Shown piece after piece: positions 36,641-48,506 of a DNA stretch of 64,000 nt (positions are counted from its first letter, which is position 1; every line of letters starts with the position of its first letter). The translations under genes were made by a program, and so were the position numbers. Origin of the DNA: Dryococelus australis (lineage: Eukaryota; Arthropoda; Insecta; Phasmatodea; Phasmatidae); contig CM056993.1 in the NCBI GenBank assembly GCA_029891345.1, forward strand, positions 273,514,900 to 273,578,899, given 5' to 3'. The notes under the pieces are model-generated. The model was given only the letters and a program-made list of their open reading frames with translations, was not told the DNA's origin and made no database searches.

Positions 36641-38663
36641 TCATCAGTACCTCGGTAGCTGCCTGGTTTGCTGCAAGCAGGTCTCCGTACATGTCCTCAA
36701 AATTGTAGTTACGTACATAACCTGTCCTGCACAGTGTGTCGGTGTAATAAATATCACGATATTTTCGCACAAGGCCAACACGAGTGTGAATAGCGAGATG
36801 CATAAAAGACAAAGTTCAAAGTTGCATGTATTGAGATGTATGTATGTATGTATGCATGTGTGTGTGTATATTATATATAGCAGTTTTTTTTTTCGAGGGC
36901 ATGAGCGACTGTACTAAATTAATTGATTAAAAAGATGTGTGTGAAAAATAAAGTGTGTTCTATTTTGCGTTCCCTTAATTTGTCAGAATACAGTTCAAGT
37001 TTAAAAGGAACAGAAATAAAATTAATTTAATTAAAAATGATTGTTTAAAGTACTATTGTATGATGTGTAGGCCTACAATTATGTCATTAAATTAAAAATA
37101 TTTCTTAAATTGTACATGTTAAAATTTTTAACAAAAAAATATATTTAATCATTTATACATGTAGGTATACTGTTGACTGGAAGCAACTCTTTTTTTTTAA
37201 TAGGATATAAATTTACAAGTTTTTTTATGCTTGTAAATATGTGTCGCATGCTCGCTCGTCCTGAGTCCACATTGGTCCACTCTCCTGCCTCGGAGTCACT
37301 GATGCGCATCTTCTGCTATGTTTTTTTTTTTTTAAGGGGAAAAGGGGAAATGTTGTGGAAAAAGGGAAATTCCAACACGGTGACCAGCCGACTCGTAGCT
37401 CGTATCCCAGATCGCGTTGCTTTCGAAGGAACTAAATCCTTCTACTCTCCTCTTTTGAGAAACGTCTCGGCAATGAATTATGTTATCTCTGGACGTACGT
37501 AAGTCCAGAATGTAATCAACTAAGCATGATTAGCGCAGGTATAAATATGGCTCTTTACTCCACTGACGACATTTTTGGAGAAATTATGGACGACGGTAGA
37601 TGGCGAATATTCCTGGTGATTCAGCGAGATATTCGGGTTATTGGCAGCACGGATACAACGATATATGTTCCCTAAGCGACTGAGAGGAATAATCGGGGTG
37701 CTCCTGGACAAATGTTGCGGTGTATAATTATATTGTACGGAAGTTCTCTGATGACCCATTAATCATGTCTTCATATAAAATTTCAACATGTATTCGGGCT
37801 AAAATGTCATCGTATGTGCTTGAGATACTTTTCAAATACAGATAAAAGGAACTGATATTTATGTGTAGGTGGATACTGGTAGTTCAAAACACGCTCAGGG
37901 CAGGGCAAGGCCATGCCCTGAGATGCTTTTTATACATAGTAATATTTTTGTGACTGGCCATTAATTAAATATTTCACGAGCCCAACTTATGTAGCCTAGG
38001 CAGTTCATAGATAATGAACGGGCTTTTTTAAAAAAAATATATATATATATGTATAGCGAGCGAAGTTGGGCGTGGCGAAAAGTGAAGGGAGTCTGTTGTC
38101 CGCCCACTAAAGAGCGCGACACAAAGGCAAGCCTTCGTGGCACAGATTACGCATTAGCACAACTCAGTGAATATCATACCATACTGCAAGAAATAATGGT
38201 AAAATTACCTGACAAGGTAATATCTCTTCAGCATTGTCTCAACATCTAGTAGCGGTGGGAGGAGGTAAAAAAAAAGGGGGGTGAACGGGCGGATGAAACA
38301 ATCCCTTAACACGCTAATATTCACTGCTGCTGTCTTGCTGTCGTCGTGTGTAATGAATAACGCATCGGCCTATCACCGTAAAGGACCATAGTTTGCGTCC
38401 ACCCACCAGCAAGTGTCGCGGTTTCGGTTAATATTCGTCAGAGGATGTAGGTAATATGAAAATTAACAGTACTAATATTCCGGGGTATGTTTAAATATAA
38501 TTTTATTATACAACATCGTTAATTGCCCCTTCCTTGTATGGTATTTTCCCCCCACTTTTGTCACGTACTTTTTCCGTACGATTAGGGAATAGTACTTTAC
38601 TTGTTATATAAATTTACTCTACATTTAAGAGGTAATTTTACCTTACATGTAGAGGTAATTAGC
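36641..38663. other. Intergenic DNA
   Basis: Contains a (ATGT)n patch near 36835-36865, poly-T runs at 37188 and 37319, and a (TA)n run near 38036-38050. No gene is recognised. Confidence 0.5.
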
Positions 38664-38683
38664 TTCCCTTACATGTAAGGGAA
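38664..38683. repeat. Perfect 20-bp palindrome
   Basis: TTCCCTTACATGTAAGGGAA is its own reverse complement. It is embedded in a wider imperfect symmetry: 'gaggtaattttacc' to its left near 38629 and 'ttttacctc' to its right. Confidence 0.8.
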
Positions 38684-38901
38684 TTTTACCTCAAATATTT
38701 TTTACAGTTATATCACACGTTAATGCCACTCCAGTGTATACAGAGTTTAAGTTTGCGGAAAGACATAGTTTAAAATAGCTTCTTCATTAAAATTGTTTTC
38801 TTATAGTTGTTCTGAAAAAGAGACTACTTGATGAAGTATTTAAATTTCAACATTGCAACTGCACGAAATAATGGAATAAAACAGTTTCACAGTACAATTA
38901 T

Positions 38902-38903
<2 letters not shown>

Positions 38904-38975
<72 letters not shown>
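38904..38975. repeat. (TA)n microsatellite
   Basis: About 36 TA units, broken only at the end by GTATATATT. Confidence 0.95.
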
Positions 38976-38983
<8 letters not shown>

Positions 38984-40182
38984 TGGTGCGTTAATGGTGC
39001 TCAGTTTACATTAAAATAAACACCTTAAGGCTTCCGCCTACCTCGAGCTTTTATTCTTTTCGCGTTTAAGGCCAAGCAGCGTGTTAGCGATTAGGGCGAC
39101 ACTTCCATGCGCATCAAGTGCGACATCGCCGCTAAGCGCAAGACTGAGAACTGGCGTGCAGTGTGGTCGTGCTGCGTGCAGCTATTGGGACTTTCAGTGG
39201 TGACCCTACCATTTTACTAGAGGAAAGTCTTTAGTAAGGTTCAATGCAGGGCTCTTGAGTATTGTTGATTACAGACGCCTGAGAGGTATATCTGAGATCG
39301 TGAGGGATAGGTCTTAATAAAAATAAAATAAACTAAATTTGATTTCTGATTTATTCACTCCGCTATTATATACAGCATTAAATTATCTGTCTTTGATGCC
39401 TATTTTTTTAATTAACGTCCTTCTCAATTGTCTCTGTTGGTTACAGTCAATTAACCCATACTCATAATCAACACGTGTTCAGTATATCCGTTGCCATAAT
39501 TTATAATGTATTTAACTAACGCATTAGTCCAATAGTCCAGCCTGCCAGCCGCACACTCCACTGCTTGATACCCGCAGTCGCAGACTTCCCTTCTGCTGGT
39601 CACTTGCCCCGCTGCTCGTCTTGAAGGTTCAACGCACCCCTAGAAACGCTGAGAGAACGAGGCTAGTAAAACAGAGCATTCCTCAAATAAAAGCAGAAAT
39701 CAATACTGCCGGGGTCAGCGGCGTTGCACCGCAAAAGAGATTGTCGTGTCGGCTCGCTCTCTGTAACTGATACGCGGTTCGCCCACCTGCCGCAATTATA
39801 TAACTTGTGTCCTTCACTTGCACTCACTCGCGCGGGAGGCGAAGCCAAAATCAGCGGCACGGACCAGTGACACGTAACAGTATTTTTGTTTGTAGCCTAT
39901 CCATATACATTGAAATACAGCGGCTTGAAAGAGTCGGTTTTAGCCATTTTCGAGCACTCGTAGATGGCGGTTCTAACGTGCGTGACGTCTTCAAAGCACT
40001 CGACAGCCCTCGTCTGAAGTTTGTGTTCTTTTCGTAGATCAGAACGTTGGACGCACGTTTAATAGTTTAGTGGGATAACGTGTATTTCAAACATTCAACA
40101 GAGCAGTTCTAGCGCCAGGTAAACATCAGCTACGCAAAATAATTAAGGTACGAACAATGCGCCGAAGGAGCATCTCTGGGTC
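38976..40182. other. Intergenic DNA
   Basis: A more GC-balanced stretch (39040-39250 and 39530-40030) with no recognised motif. Confidence 0.45.
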
Positions 40183-40568
40183 TATAGACTGTTCATGGTA
40201 AAATGAGCACTTTTGAAAGCCCTGCTTAAGATCTACCTGTACGCACGTTGTGTACTCTTTCGCCTTATGCAAAATTAACATTGCCACGGGCCACAGCACT
40301 TAATTCATGCGTCGGTCAAATGAAACTGTTAAGTTATTAGGAAAGAAAATATTTTATAAATTTGCTCATTTTTACACTTCTATGCATTAAATAATCAGAA
40401 AGGGAAAGGAATAATTTAAGTTGTCAGAAATGGTTACCTAACACTTTTTGTTCGACGTTAAGATACGGAACTACTTTCCATCCTTCGTTACTAACTTTAC
40501 TGTATGCATGTCACTCAGTGCGCCCGTTAAAATTTTAAAAGTGCTCACTTTATCGTGAACAGTCTATA
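40183..40568 (+). mobile_element. Non-autonomous TIR element, long form (copy 3)
   Basis: Ends TATAGACTGTTCATGG and, inverted, TATAGACTGTTCACGA. Interior colinear with the copy at 25402: 'agccctgcttaagatctac', 'attcatgcgtcggtcaa' and 'cactcagtgcgcccgtt'. TATA at each edge may include a target duplication. Confidence 0.88.
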
Positions 40569-42157
40569 CCACGGTTAACGGTCTTCGTGTACGTAAAGCC
40601 GTTTACGTACACTGTGATGAACATGGACCACTCCATAATGAATACCCTCTTTTATTTTGATACTTAGACGTGCGTTATGTACGCGTTTTCCTTCGTGAAC
40701 TGAACTTTGCTGGTTCCGTCTCTTAAGATGTCTTTGTAGAGCCGCGACCTCCCAACCCTAGATAGTACGACATGTTTTGCCGCTAATACCCGAAAAGTTT
40801 CGGAAGGATGACGAAGATTAAATATTTTGGCTTGTCGCTTCTTCTGTCCATCGCTCACGTAGGGCCTGGCAAGGGAAAGGCAAGAAGAAGAAACGAAAAC
40901 AAAGTAGCTCTATTACCTCCCCTCTCTGTCCACTGCAATTCGCTCGTGACGGCTCTTCGCTTCGTCTCTCCCCACTTCGCACCGGTGTGCGGGCTCTCAT
41001 TCCATCACCATCCATGTTTCTCCAGGGGAACATTTTTTAATCTCTCCTCTTCTATTTCCCTTGCCTCAAATAGGCGATCCCCTTTAATGGCGCGCCGAAG
41101 ATCGTGGATATATATTTTTCGCAATCATATTTCTTCCGGGTGCCAAAAGATCCCATCATTTGACTGTAGCATGATCTCAGTGCATATTTTCCCAGCATCA
41201 GTATTTATTTTATTTGTATTTCTTTCGTGTTAACTCAACTCGAATGTAAAAGTTTTGAATGATGGTTCTTTTCGAGGAAGTCGATGGTTTCTGTGATATA
41301 CGAAACGAACATTGTAATCAATGTTAGGTCTAAGTGACTATCGCCATGCTGCAAAATAATTTCAACATATTGAAGTCGTAATGTTATACAAAGATTTTAA
41401 CCGATCAAAATTTAACAAGAAATATTGTGCACACACAGACAAATTGAATATCACCATGCTCACAAAAACAGCAAAAGAAAAAAAATTAATTTACTATGAT
41501 CTCTCCGCCTAATTTGTACGCAATTTAGCGAGTACTCGGTGAGCTCAATAATTCTGTTGGTGGGAACATCCCCGTGCTTGGAGATCCTGGCTGTTCTTTA
41601 TTACTAGCAACCCACGTGATGCCGTCTACAGTTAGACTACTACCTACCTGTTGTCTTCCAGTTCTGGGACATTTTGGCGACCCGTTATTTGATTAGTGGG
41701 CGCTTGGTGAATCGGACTAAAGCTGCACACTCAGGAGTTGCAAGGTCAGGTAGTGAAAGTAATTTGTCAAAAGGTCATAGTGGGAGGCAATCCAGAAAAT
41801 CCGATGATAACAGTCGGGGGATACAGTTTGGCATTGCAGCTCCGAATCTATCGTCTACATTCAAAATTCAATTACACCACTCTCTATTGCCAAAGGATCA
41901 AATAATAGGTTGCGTTGAGTGAGGTCTGCGAAGCATCGCGAGTTGTGGAGAAAAAAAAAGGGGGGGGGGGGGCAATTTTGAGCTCGTTTCGCCGCGTCTC
42001 ATAACTTCCTCGTAGTATAACTTTTGACTAGGAGAAGCTGCGACGCTCGTTTGAGTTTCAATCGACAGCTCTCGTCAAGATCAATCGATCGTGTATAAAT
42101 AACATTTGTGCGGCGTGGTTATAAAAAAAAAAAAAAAACCTAAGAAAACTTAACACA
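40569..42157. other. Intergenic DNA with one unexplained open frame
   Basis: The frame 41674-41922 (plus; SGRLVNRTKAAHSGVARSG, basic and Ser-rich) has no motif I recognise. A poly-G run lies at 41960-41971 and a poly-A run at 42122-42138. Nothing else stands out. Confidence 0.4.
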
Positions 42158-42442
42158 ATGTCGGCTTATACTCGTCAAAAAGCCAAGTCGAAATACAGAA
42201 ATGGTATAAGGTTGGAAAGAGCATCTCAAAAACAATCCAGTGATCTCCATAAAACCCCATATGATCGAGTGAAGCGGTGCCGGGAACGTAAAATAAACAT
42301 CAAGGCGTCCGAGCGCGTCAACGTAGACGTATTCACGCAAAACCAACGGCGGTGTCCCCAACACAGCCACACCCCATTTTTTTTTATAATCTGCAATCGA
42401 GTTATTAACTTGCTGCAAGGTAAGAAACTGTTTATGAAATAA
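42158..42442 (+). pseudogene. Basic ORF of unknown family, possible transposon fragment
   Basis: Begins MSAYTRQKAKSKYRNGIR and continues SSDLHKTPYDRVKRCRERK. The very basic, Arg/Lys-rich start, with repeated Tyr-x-x-x-Arg spacing, recalls the N-terminal regions of some transposon ORFs, but I cannot name a family. The reading loses sense after about 42340. No partner domain follows. Confidence 0.3.
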
Positions 42443-43332
42443 TAGATTACGAAAACTGATTCCTGTGTTTTTGTAGTGCGTTACAAACAAGTGCAATGTT
42501 GGACAGACAATCAAAAATGTATAATTTTTATACATAACAATTAAATTTGTTGGCAACAACTCATTCCCGAAAAACCAAATTTAAACAAACGTTTAATTTA
42601 CAAATTAACTTTTGAAAACAGAATTTAACACTACATTATATAAGAACTATTTCTTACTTGCTATTGCCAACATACCGCCACAGAATGGACGACATTGCAT
42701 GGCGGTTCTTTTCGTGTGGGCGTGCCCATTATCTGATTGTCCGCAGCGGCTCGTGTCTTATTGACCACTGCACGATACAAAAGATTCCTCGGGCTGCCCA
42801 CTGGCAAGTTGGTTATCAGGCTCTGATTGACGAACGGCATTCCAACATTTTGCTGGCTAGTGACGCCGTTTTTACTGAGGTTGGCAACATGAGTTCGCGG
42901 TATAAGCTGCTGTCGCACTTCTGTATTCGCAAGTACTCTGTGATAACCTTCTTCCTCCCCATTTGAATCCCAGTAACTATACATTAAATATTATAATGTA
43001 TAGACAAACTGTAAGTGAAGATTACCTACTTGTCACCAAAAAAGGATGTACGTATACACTGCATATATGTTTACACGCTTGTGGTATGGCATTTATTTAG
43101 GAAACAACCAAACCTGTAATACATGGGGTGATTATTCAAAGTTTTTACACTAATTAAGAAAGTGTGAAGTTACGGTGAACAGACTATACAAGGTTAAGCG
43201 CTGCATAGAAGGATTTATCATAAGAACACCAGTTTATCTCACATTTCAGGAAAACCGATTTTAATATATTTAATTGTTAGGATAATATGGAAAAAAAAAG
43301 GGAAATGGTGGAAGGAAATTACCTATCAAACT
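42443..43332. other. Intergenic DNA
   Basis: No gene or repeat recognised. Confidence 0.45.
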
Positions 43333-43378
43333 TCCGCTCTGAAGACCTCGATGTTAAGAGCCGTCCAAATCTCTTCAT
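43333..43378 (+). mobile_element. 3' end of a family B SINE
   Basis: 'ccgctctgaagacctcgatg' followed by 'ttaagagccgtccaaatctc' matches the 3' block of the SINE at 1-235 in the same orientation. Only the last ~46 bp survive, then (ATTC)n. Confidence 0.65.
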
Positions 43379-44034
43379 TCATTCATTCACGTACCAAACT
43401 GACTTTTCAAATGAACTTTAGAGAACTCTAAAGTTCATCCAGGATTCCAACACAGAACCCTGTAACACGAAGATGATGTCTCAGCAATCTTGGCCATGGA
43501 GGTCAACCAAAAAAAAAAAAAAAAAAAAGGTCATAATTTAGACAATCGTCTCGAATCGTTCTGCGATAAAATGAAAATCAATATGGGTTTGTGAAAGGAC
43601 ACGCGATTGGCTTGGATTTAGACTCTGGCCTCGTATAGCTGGAGTTCCAGGTCGATCCTCCGTGGGTTATAACTTGCGGAAACAAGATACACGTGACGGA
43701 CACTGCCTTTGTCTGGGGATTTCCTAGATGTGTTCCTGATTCCTCCGTACACATCTCATCAATTCTTCTGGCATTGTGCCAGCCTCCCATTGTTAGCGTC
43801 GATCCCGCCTGAAGTTACATGTGTTTGTAAAATTCACTTCGAAAAATGTTTAAACAAATGCTATTACGCCGAACAATGTAGCAGTTTTTTCCACACTTTT
43901 TTTCCTGTATGCCACATGCCCAGTGTTGCCAACTAGGAGTTAAAGAATCTCTCTAGATCCTAGCTAAAATCCCCTTAATTTTCACGAAGATCCCCCAAAT
44001 GAAAGAAAAAAACTGAATTTTTAAAGATGGAGTT
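43379..44034. other. Intergenic DNA
   Basis: Contains a poly-A run at 43509-43528. No gene is recognised. Confidence 0.45.
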
Positions 44035-44275
44035 TTACACAATTTAACGCGTTAAAGTTAGCACTTTTGAGGCCCTAGTTACTTTTTCCTTTCAGACATT
44101 TATCATCCTTTGACCACCTTTTATAAATAAATGTTGCCGTGTAAGTAATAAACACAGTGTTATGTTCCATCACACTCGGTAAATATCGTCTAAGGCTAAA
44201 ATAATATACATTTATTGACTATTATTCCAATTGATAGGGCTTTCAAAAGTGCTCACTTTACCGCGAACAGCCTAT
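44035..44275 (-). mobile_element. Non-autonomous TIR element, short form (copy 4, decayed left end)
   Basis: The right end 'gtgctcactttaccgcgaac' plus 'agcctat' is well kept. The left end ('gttaaagttagcacttttg') is damaged. The interior 'aatgttgccgtgtaagtaat' and 'aaacacagtgttatgtt' match the orientation of the copy at 9905. Confidence 0.75.
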
Positions 44276-45422
44276 AACTTACAAACAATGTACATACACT
44301 GGATTATACAAAACATCTTCAAATGCAGTTACATAACTGAGGTCCTCTATAACAGGGGTTTTGTCGTCAGTGCGTAGCTCGGATTCTTTGTCGCCTAACA
44401 CAGAAACATTTAATTTCCTGGGAGTGCTGAAACTGATCGAAACAGACATTTTCCCTCATTACGTAGTACATAGTACTAATAAACTATATGCAAGTTCTAA
44501 TGCTAAAGTAATCCTTAGTTAATGTTTTTATGACAAAAAAAAAGAACGCACATTCAACAGTAGGATTTGTCACTGGTATTCTAAGCAATTACTGAATTGC
44601 AAATTTAATACAACTCGTTAAAATAAAAAATTTAAACTCGTTGCCTCTTAAAAACATAAACTTTTGATGGAGCCGGTTTTATCCACGATAAGCGATTTAC
44701 CCCCCAATTGTGAGGGGAAACTCTGGCAACACTGCTTACAGCTACATTTATCTCCCTGTCAGTTTGGCCTTGAATTGCAGACGCGAAAGGTCAAGCGGAA
44801 GCAAGTAGACATGAATGGTTTCGGGGAGGGAGGTGGGGCAGAAGCTGGATTGTGGGAATGGGAAAGGGAGAAAACTCTATATATTGGAAGATTGCGGGGG
44901 AGGGAGTGAGGAGAATAAGAGCGCAAGCTCTGGCGGAAGAGGGTTTCAGAAGGAAGATCTCTCTATATTACACTATTCCACAGTACGTGCCGTACCCATC
45001 CGCTATGAGGGTAGTACAATACTTCTCGACCTCACGAGGACCGCGTAAATATTACGAATATTAGACTATTATCATTCTCGATGAATGAACTTTATTATGA
45101 CGTAAACTGGAAAATACAATCTAATTAGCAGCCATAAAAGGGCGCCGCGCAGAAAAAGTTAGTTAATTTGCGATATTTCATATGTAATTCTTACGATGTA
45201 AAAAAATCGACGTTCACAAAAACGATACGGTACCAAGAAATGGATTATTCGGTCTGCTGATTTCAGTACATCATTAAAACCAAAGGTAAGATTGTATATG
45301 GCGCGATTGCTGCATCCACCGCTATTGTTTGTGCAAATTTTACCGATGAATAATGAGGGCTTGATGGTTTCGCCACAAGTTACTATATTCGTTAAGTAAT
45401 TAGCTGTGGTTTCTTACATAAT
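44276..45422. other. Intergenic DNA
   Basis: A purine-rich stretch at 44815-44965 produces overlapping open frames without motif. No gene is recognised. Confidence 0.45.
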
Positions 45423-45630
45423 GGCCGTTCACGATAAAGTGAGCACTTTTGAAATGAAGATTAGAAAAAAGTCACTGCCCCTGCAGGCATGCATTTTAAT
45501 GGGGGCACTGAGTAACATTCTCCCAGTAAAGTTTTAGATAACCATTTGTGATAACTTAAATTTATTTATTTCGTTTTCTGTTTTTTTTTTTTTAAATGCA
45601 TCTAAGTGTAAAAATAAGAGTAGTATAAAA
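45423..45630 (-). mobile_element. Half of a long-form TIR element (copy 5)
   Basis: Starts with the complete TIR (GGCCGTTCACGATAAAGTG) and the reversed long-form interior ('ttagaaaaaagtcactgccc', 'gggggcactgagta', 'tttgtgataacttaaattta'), then stops near 45630 without the second TIR. The start is the end that reads 'cgtgaacagcct' in the plus-oriented copies. Confidence 0.75.
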
Positions 45631-47009
45631 GAGACAGTCGTGACCCACCTGTCTCCTGGCTGGGGACACAGGGATGCCAAAAAAATTAAGGTATCTTCAC
45701 AAACGGCGGCCATTTTGTCAGCCAGTGCCGATCGCGGTCATTTCTGCAGCCGTGACGGCCATTTTTCCCAGCCAGTGCCGATGGCGTCCATCTTGGATTT
45801 CCTTTCTTTCCCTTTTTACCATCCAGAATGGCCGTTTTTGGGTAAAACCCGTCATTTTTCCCCTTTTTTCCCGCACAAAATTCCTGAATATCCCTCCCGC
45901 CGATGGCGATCATCTTGGTAGCCAGTGCCAGAAAGTGACTTTGCCCAATTCTGCGCATTCTGGCTGAGGTTTGCCCAATGTGGCTGAATCAGTTGGAGCT
46001 TCTCTCAAATTCGGAGCTTCTCAAGTTCTGCAACATTGCACAACCTCCTGATCTGTCTTCCAGCGCAATGTCTACGCAGGACAATTGGTGGCCAGCTGAG
46101 GATGTCGACCATTTTGGTGGCCAGCGATGGTAGCGGACATCGAATGTGGCGGCCAGAAACATCTCGAACGATCATGCACATACATAGTCTCCTCCAGCGG
46201 TCTGTCAGTCTGAATGTTTTTTTTTTTTGTGATGAGACCTTAACTTACATTTTTGTGACCTTGTGTCCCGGGCCAGGAGCCAGGCTGCTAGAATTGTAAC
46301 GAACGTCCTGGAAATTCCCACGATTAAAAAAAGTGGAATTCTTTGTGACGAGGCCCCTGAGTCCCGAGTATGATGACTGGTTGGCCAGAACCAACTATAA
46401 TGCTACTCACACACACATGTCGCTGGTGGCCATGTTGAGACCGACCACGATGAAGCCCCTGCCAGCACTGAACCTCCTCCTCCTTAGAACAATAAGCTTC
46501 CTTGTCTTATTATTATTACGAAACGGATTATCCCCCTACCTTAACTGGTGTAGCAGTGAATACCCATAGATTGCGAGCACATCACGACGCGATCTCACTG
46601 GAAGAATCGACCACACTGACCGGTCCCACCTCTTCGTGCATGGTAGATACCGACCAAGTACCGCATTCTTACCACCACCTCCCTCTTGTCAACGTTCTTA
46701 CCAGTATTAAAAGGAAACAATTCATGTAATCTGAACCAACCTCGAGGTATCGCAGGTTCGATTCTCATACAGAGTCATAGTAATAATAATTTAAGTCAAC
46801 ATAAAAAATGCCATTTTGTCTACAACAGTGTTAGTAATTACAGACAGTCAGTCCCTGACCTACACTCCCGTACCAAGCCCATCACACACAATTAGATATA
46901 GCCATATGCAGAATACCTACCAACCCACGCATGTATTGCACAAGCAGGCAAGACCATACAGTGTATGTCATTCGACAAAAGCCAAGTAATTCGATCACTA
47001 ATACAAACT
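45631..47009. other. Intergenic DNA with short internal repeats
   Basis: 'agccagtgccgat' recurs near 45720, 45771 and (as 'agccagtgccag') 45920, with 'ggccattttt' and 'atcttgg' around each. A tRNA-B-box-like word GGTTCGATTCTCA lies near 46756, without a matching A-box that I can defend. No gene is recognised. Confidence 0.45.
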
Positions 47010-47096
47010 GTCAGGTTGGCCGAGCGGCCTAAGGCGCCTGATATGAGCTCTTGTTCTAGTATAATGAAGCGTGGGTTCGAGTCCCCGCACCTTACA
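47010..47096 (+). tRNA. tRNA-Leu-like gene, probably a pseudogene
   Basis: Class II tRNA shape of about 87 nt. Acceptor strands GTCAGGT and ACCTTAC pair at six of seven positions. The D arm is GGCCGAGCGGCCTAAGGC, which contains a good A-box. The variable arm is long, and the T arm around GGGTTCGAGTCCC contains the B-box. The anticodon arm is poor: the loop reads TATGAGC, position 33 is A rather than T, and the stem has mismatches. The T-stem 3' side carries one extra base. A run of seven T follows at 47100-47106, as expected for a pol III terminator. Strong similarity to tRNA-Leu(CAA) genes, but without their usual intron. Confidence 0.6.
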
Positions 47097-47567
47097 CGTT
47101 TTTTTCTGAACCCTACTCGAATAAATAAGGTATCGTAGTTTTGATTCCCGTTGAGAGCGTATGCTGACACGTCTGCAGACATTCGTCCGTCCCACCGCCC
47201 ATGAAGAGACTAACATGACAGCCATACCCTGTCTCCGACCTGCACTCACGTACTGGCCATTTTTGCAATTACAGACAGATATATACTACATAGTTGGCTG
47301 TAATTTCCGGACCGTTTCAGATACAACTAGCAAAATAATCATAAAATGAGCCTACACACTCAACAGTATCTCCGTCCTGCACCTGAGGTAATAATAACAG
47401 GGAGGGGCCACCCTGCTTTGTAATACAAACCACACACACATACATAGTAAATTATGCTAAACTGCTCTGGTCAAATGACTCCCCCCCCCCCCCCTCCTCC
47501 CAACCCTTTACGAACCAACTGAAACGAAACTATTACTCACGACCAGACCGCGACCTACACACTCGTT
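47097..47567. other. Intergenic DNA
   Basis: A poly-C run at 47480-47493. No gene is recognised. Confidence 0.45.
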
Positions 47568-47864
47568 GTGCGTTTTTTAGTTGTCATCCACAAAAGCCTG
47601 AAAACTGTCCACTGCCTGAATGGTAACCAATCTGTCTTTTTCGCGTCAGCAAAGCTCGGAGTTTCTCCACAAATGATTGTCGTGTGTAGCATATTTTCAT
47701 TGTGAAATAATGTGTGTGTGTTTTGCAATGTAACATATTTTTGTACTATTTGTAATATTACTGTAGTATTGTAAACATATTTTCACACATGAGTCCTGAA
47801 TGGTTACCATTCAGGCAGTGGACAGTTTTCACGATTTTGTGAATGACAACTAAAAAACGCACAT
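47568..47864. repeat. Inverted repeat with ~62-bp arms
   Basis: Arms at about 47568-47628 and 47797-47864. The left reads 'gtgcgttttttagttgtcat' then 'actgtccactgcctgaatgg'. The right is the reverse complement with few changes. The ~170-bp centre is AT-rich. It could be a small TIR element or an inverted pair of minisatellite units. Confidence 0.8.
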
Positions 47865-48100
47865 ATCGGAATTGTAAACATTCCGGCTGTGGGTACTTTT
47901 CAGGATATTTCGGATGTGAATATCGGTACAAAAATCCGGAGTGGTAACCATTCCTACAATGGATACTCTTCAGGATTCAGTAACGCAGTGCTTTGCTAAT
48001 AAAATCGGAACGCTTACCATTCCGGATTTTTCTGCGCAAGTATGGATGCAAAATTTCCGCAATGGTAACCATTCTGAATGGATACTTTTCAGTCGTCGCA
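47797..48100. repeat. ~71-bp minisatellite
   Basis: 'ggttaccattc' or variants, followed by 'atggatacttttcagga'-like words, start near 47801, 47872, 47943, 48012 and 48062. The first three spacings are 69-71 bp and the last about 50. The first unit is also the right arm of the inverted repeat at 47568. Confidence 0.7.
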
Positions 48101-48101
48101 C

Positions 48102-48338
48102 CACTGTTCATGGTAACGTGAGCACTTTTTAAGGCCCTCCCAAAAGGCATTAACCTCTAAAAAATATATTTTATTGCAGTCTCAGATGTTAACTTTTCAA
48201 AGTGATGAAATGTATACACTGTGTTTATTAGTCATATAGCAATGTTTATTCTAAAAAGTGGCGGAAAGGTAGAAGTTATTTGAAAGGAAACATTTAGCAG
48301 GGCCTTAAAAAGTGCTCACTTTACCATGAATAGCCTAT
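48102..48338 (+). mobile_element. Non-autonomous TIR element, short form (copy 6)
   Basis: Ends 'actgttcatggtaacgtgag' and 'ctcactttaccatgaatagc'. The interior ('ttattgcagtctcagatgtt', 'gtatacactgtgtttatta') closely matches the copy at 52842. Confidence 0.88.
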
Positions 48339-48506
48339 ACCTTTAAATGTATTATTCCGACAGAGATCGATTACTTATTAATTTATCATGTAAAACTTTA
48401 ATAAGTTGCAAAAAGAATTCACGAATGCGTATTTATTTTACCATACAAATTTTAATATACCAGGGCAAAAAAAAAGAAACACACTTTTGTTTTTAGACTA
48501 TTCTAG
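48339..48506. other. Short spacer
   Basis: AT-rich, nothing recognised. Confidence 0.4.

Noticed and set aside
36474..36917. 147-codon plus-strand frame
   Set aside because: It overlaps the zinc-finger frame in another register, and the finger frame has the recognisable residues.
39040..39250. GC-balanced stretch as possible rRNA or mitochondrial insertion
   Set aside because: No recognisable rRNA core or mitochondrial gene wording.
40808..41233. 141-codon plus-strand frame with hydrophobic ends
   Set aside because: Could suggest a signal or membrane segment, but there is no motif, no supporting context, and overlapping frames exist on the other strand.
42140..42559. 139-codon minus-strand frame
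   Set aside because: No motif, and it opposes a more structured plus-strand basic frame.
45640..45967. Overlapping 90-97-codon frames
   Set aside because: They come from repeated 'gccagtgccgat' and 'ggccattttt' words, and all frames stay open on both strands.
46745..46785. tRNA-like B-box GGTTCGATTCTCA
   Set aside because: No A-box or cloverleaf could be built around it. A single short motif is not enough.
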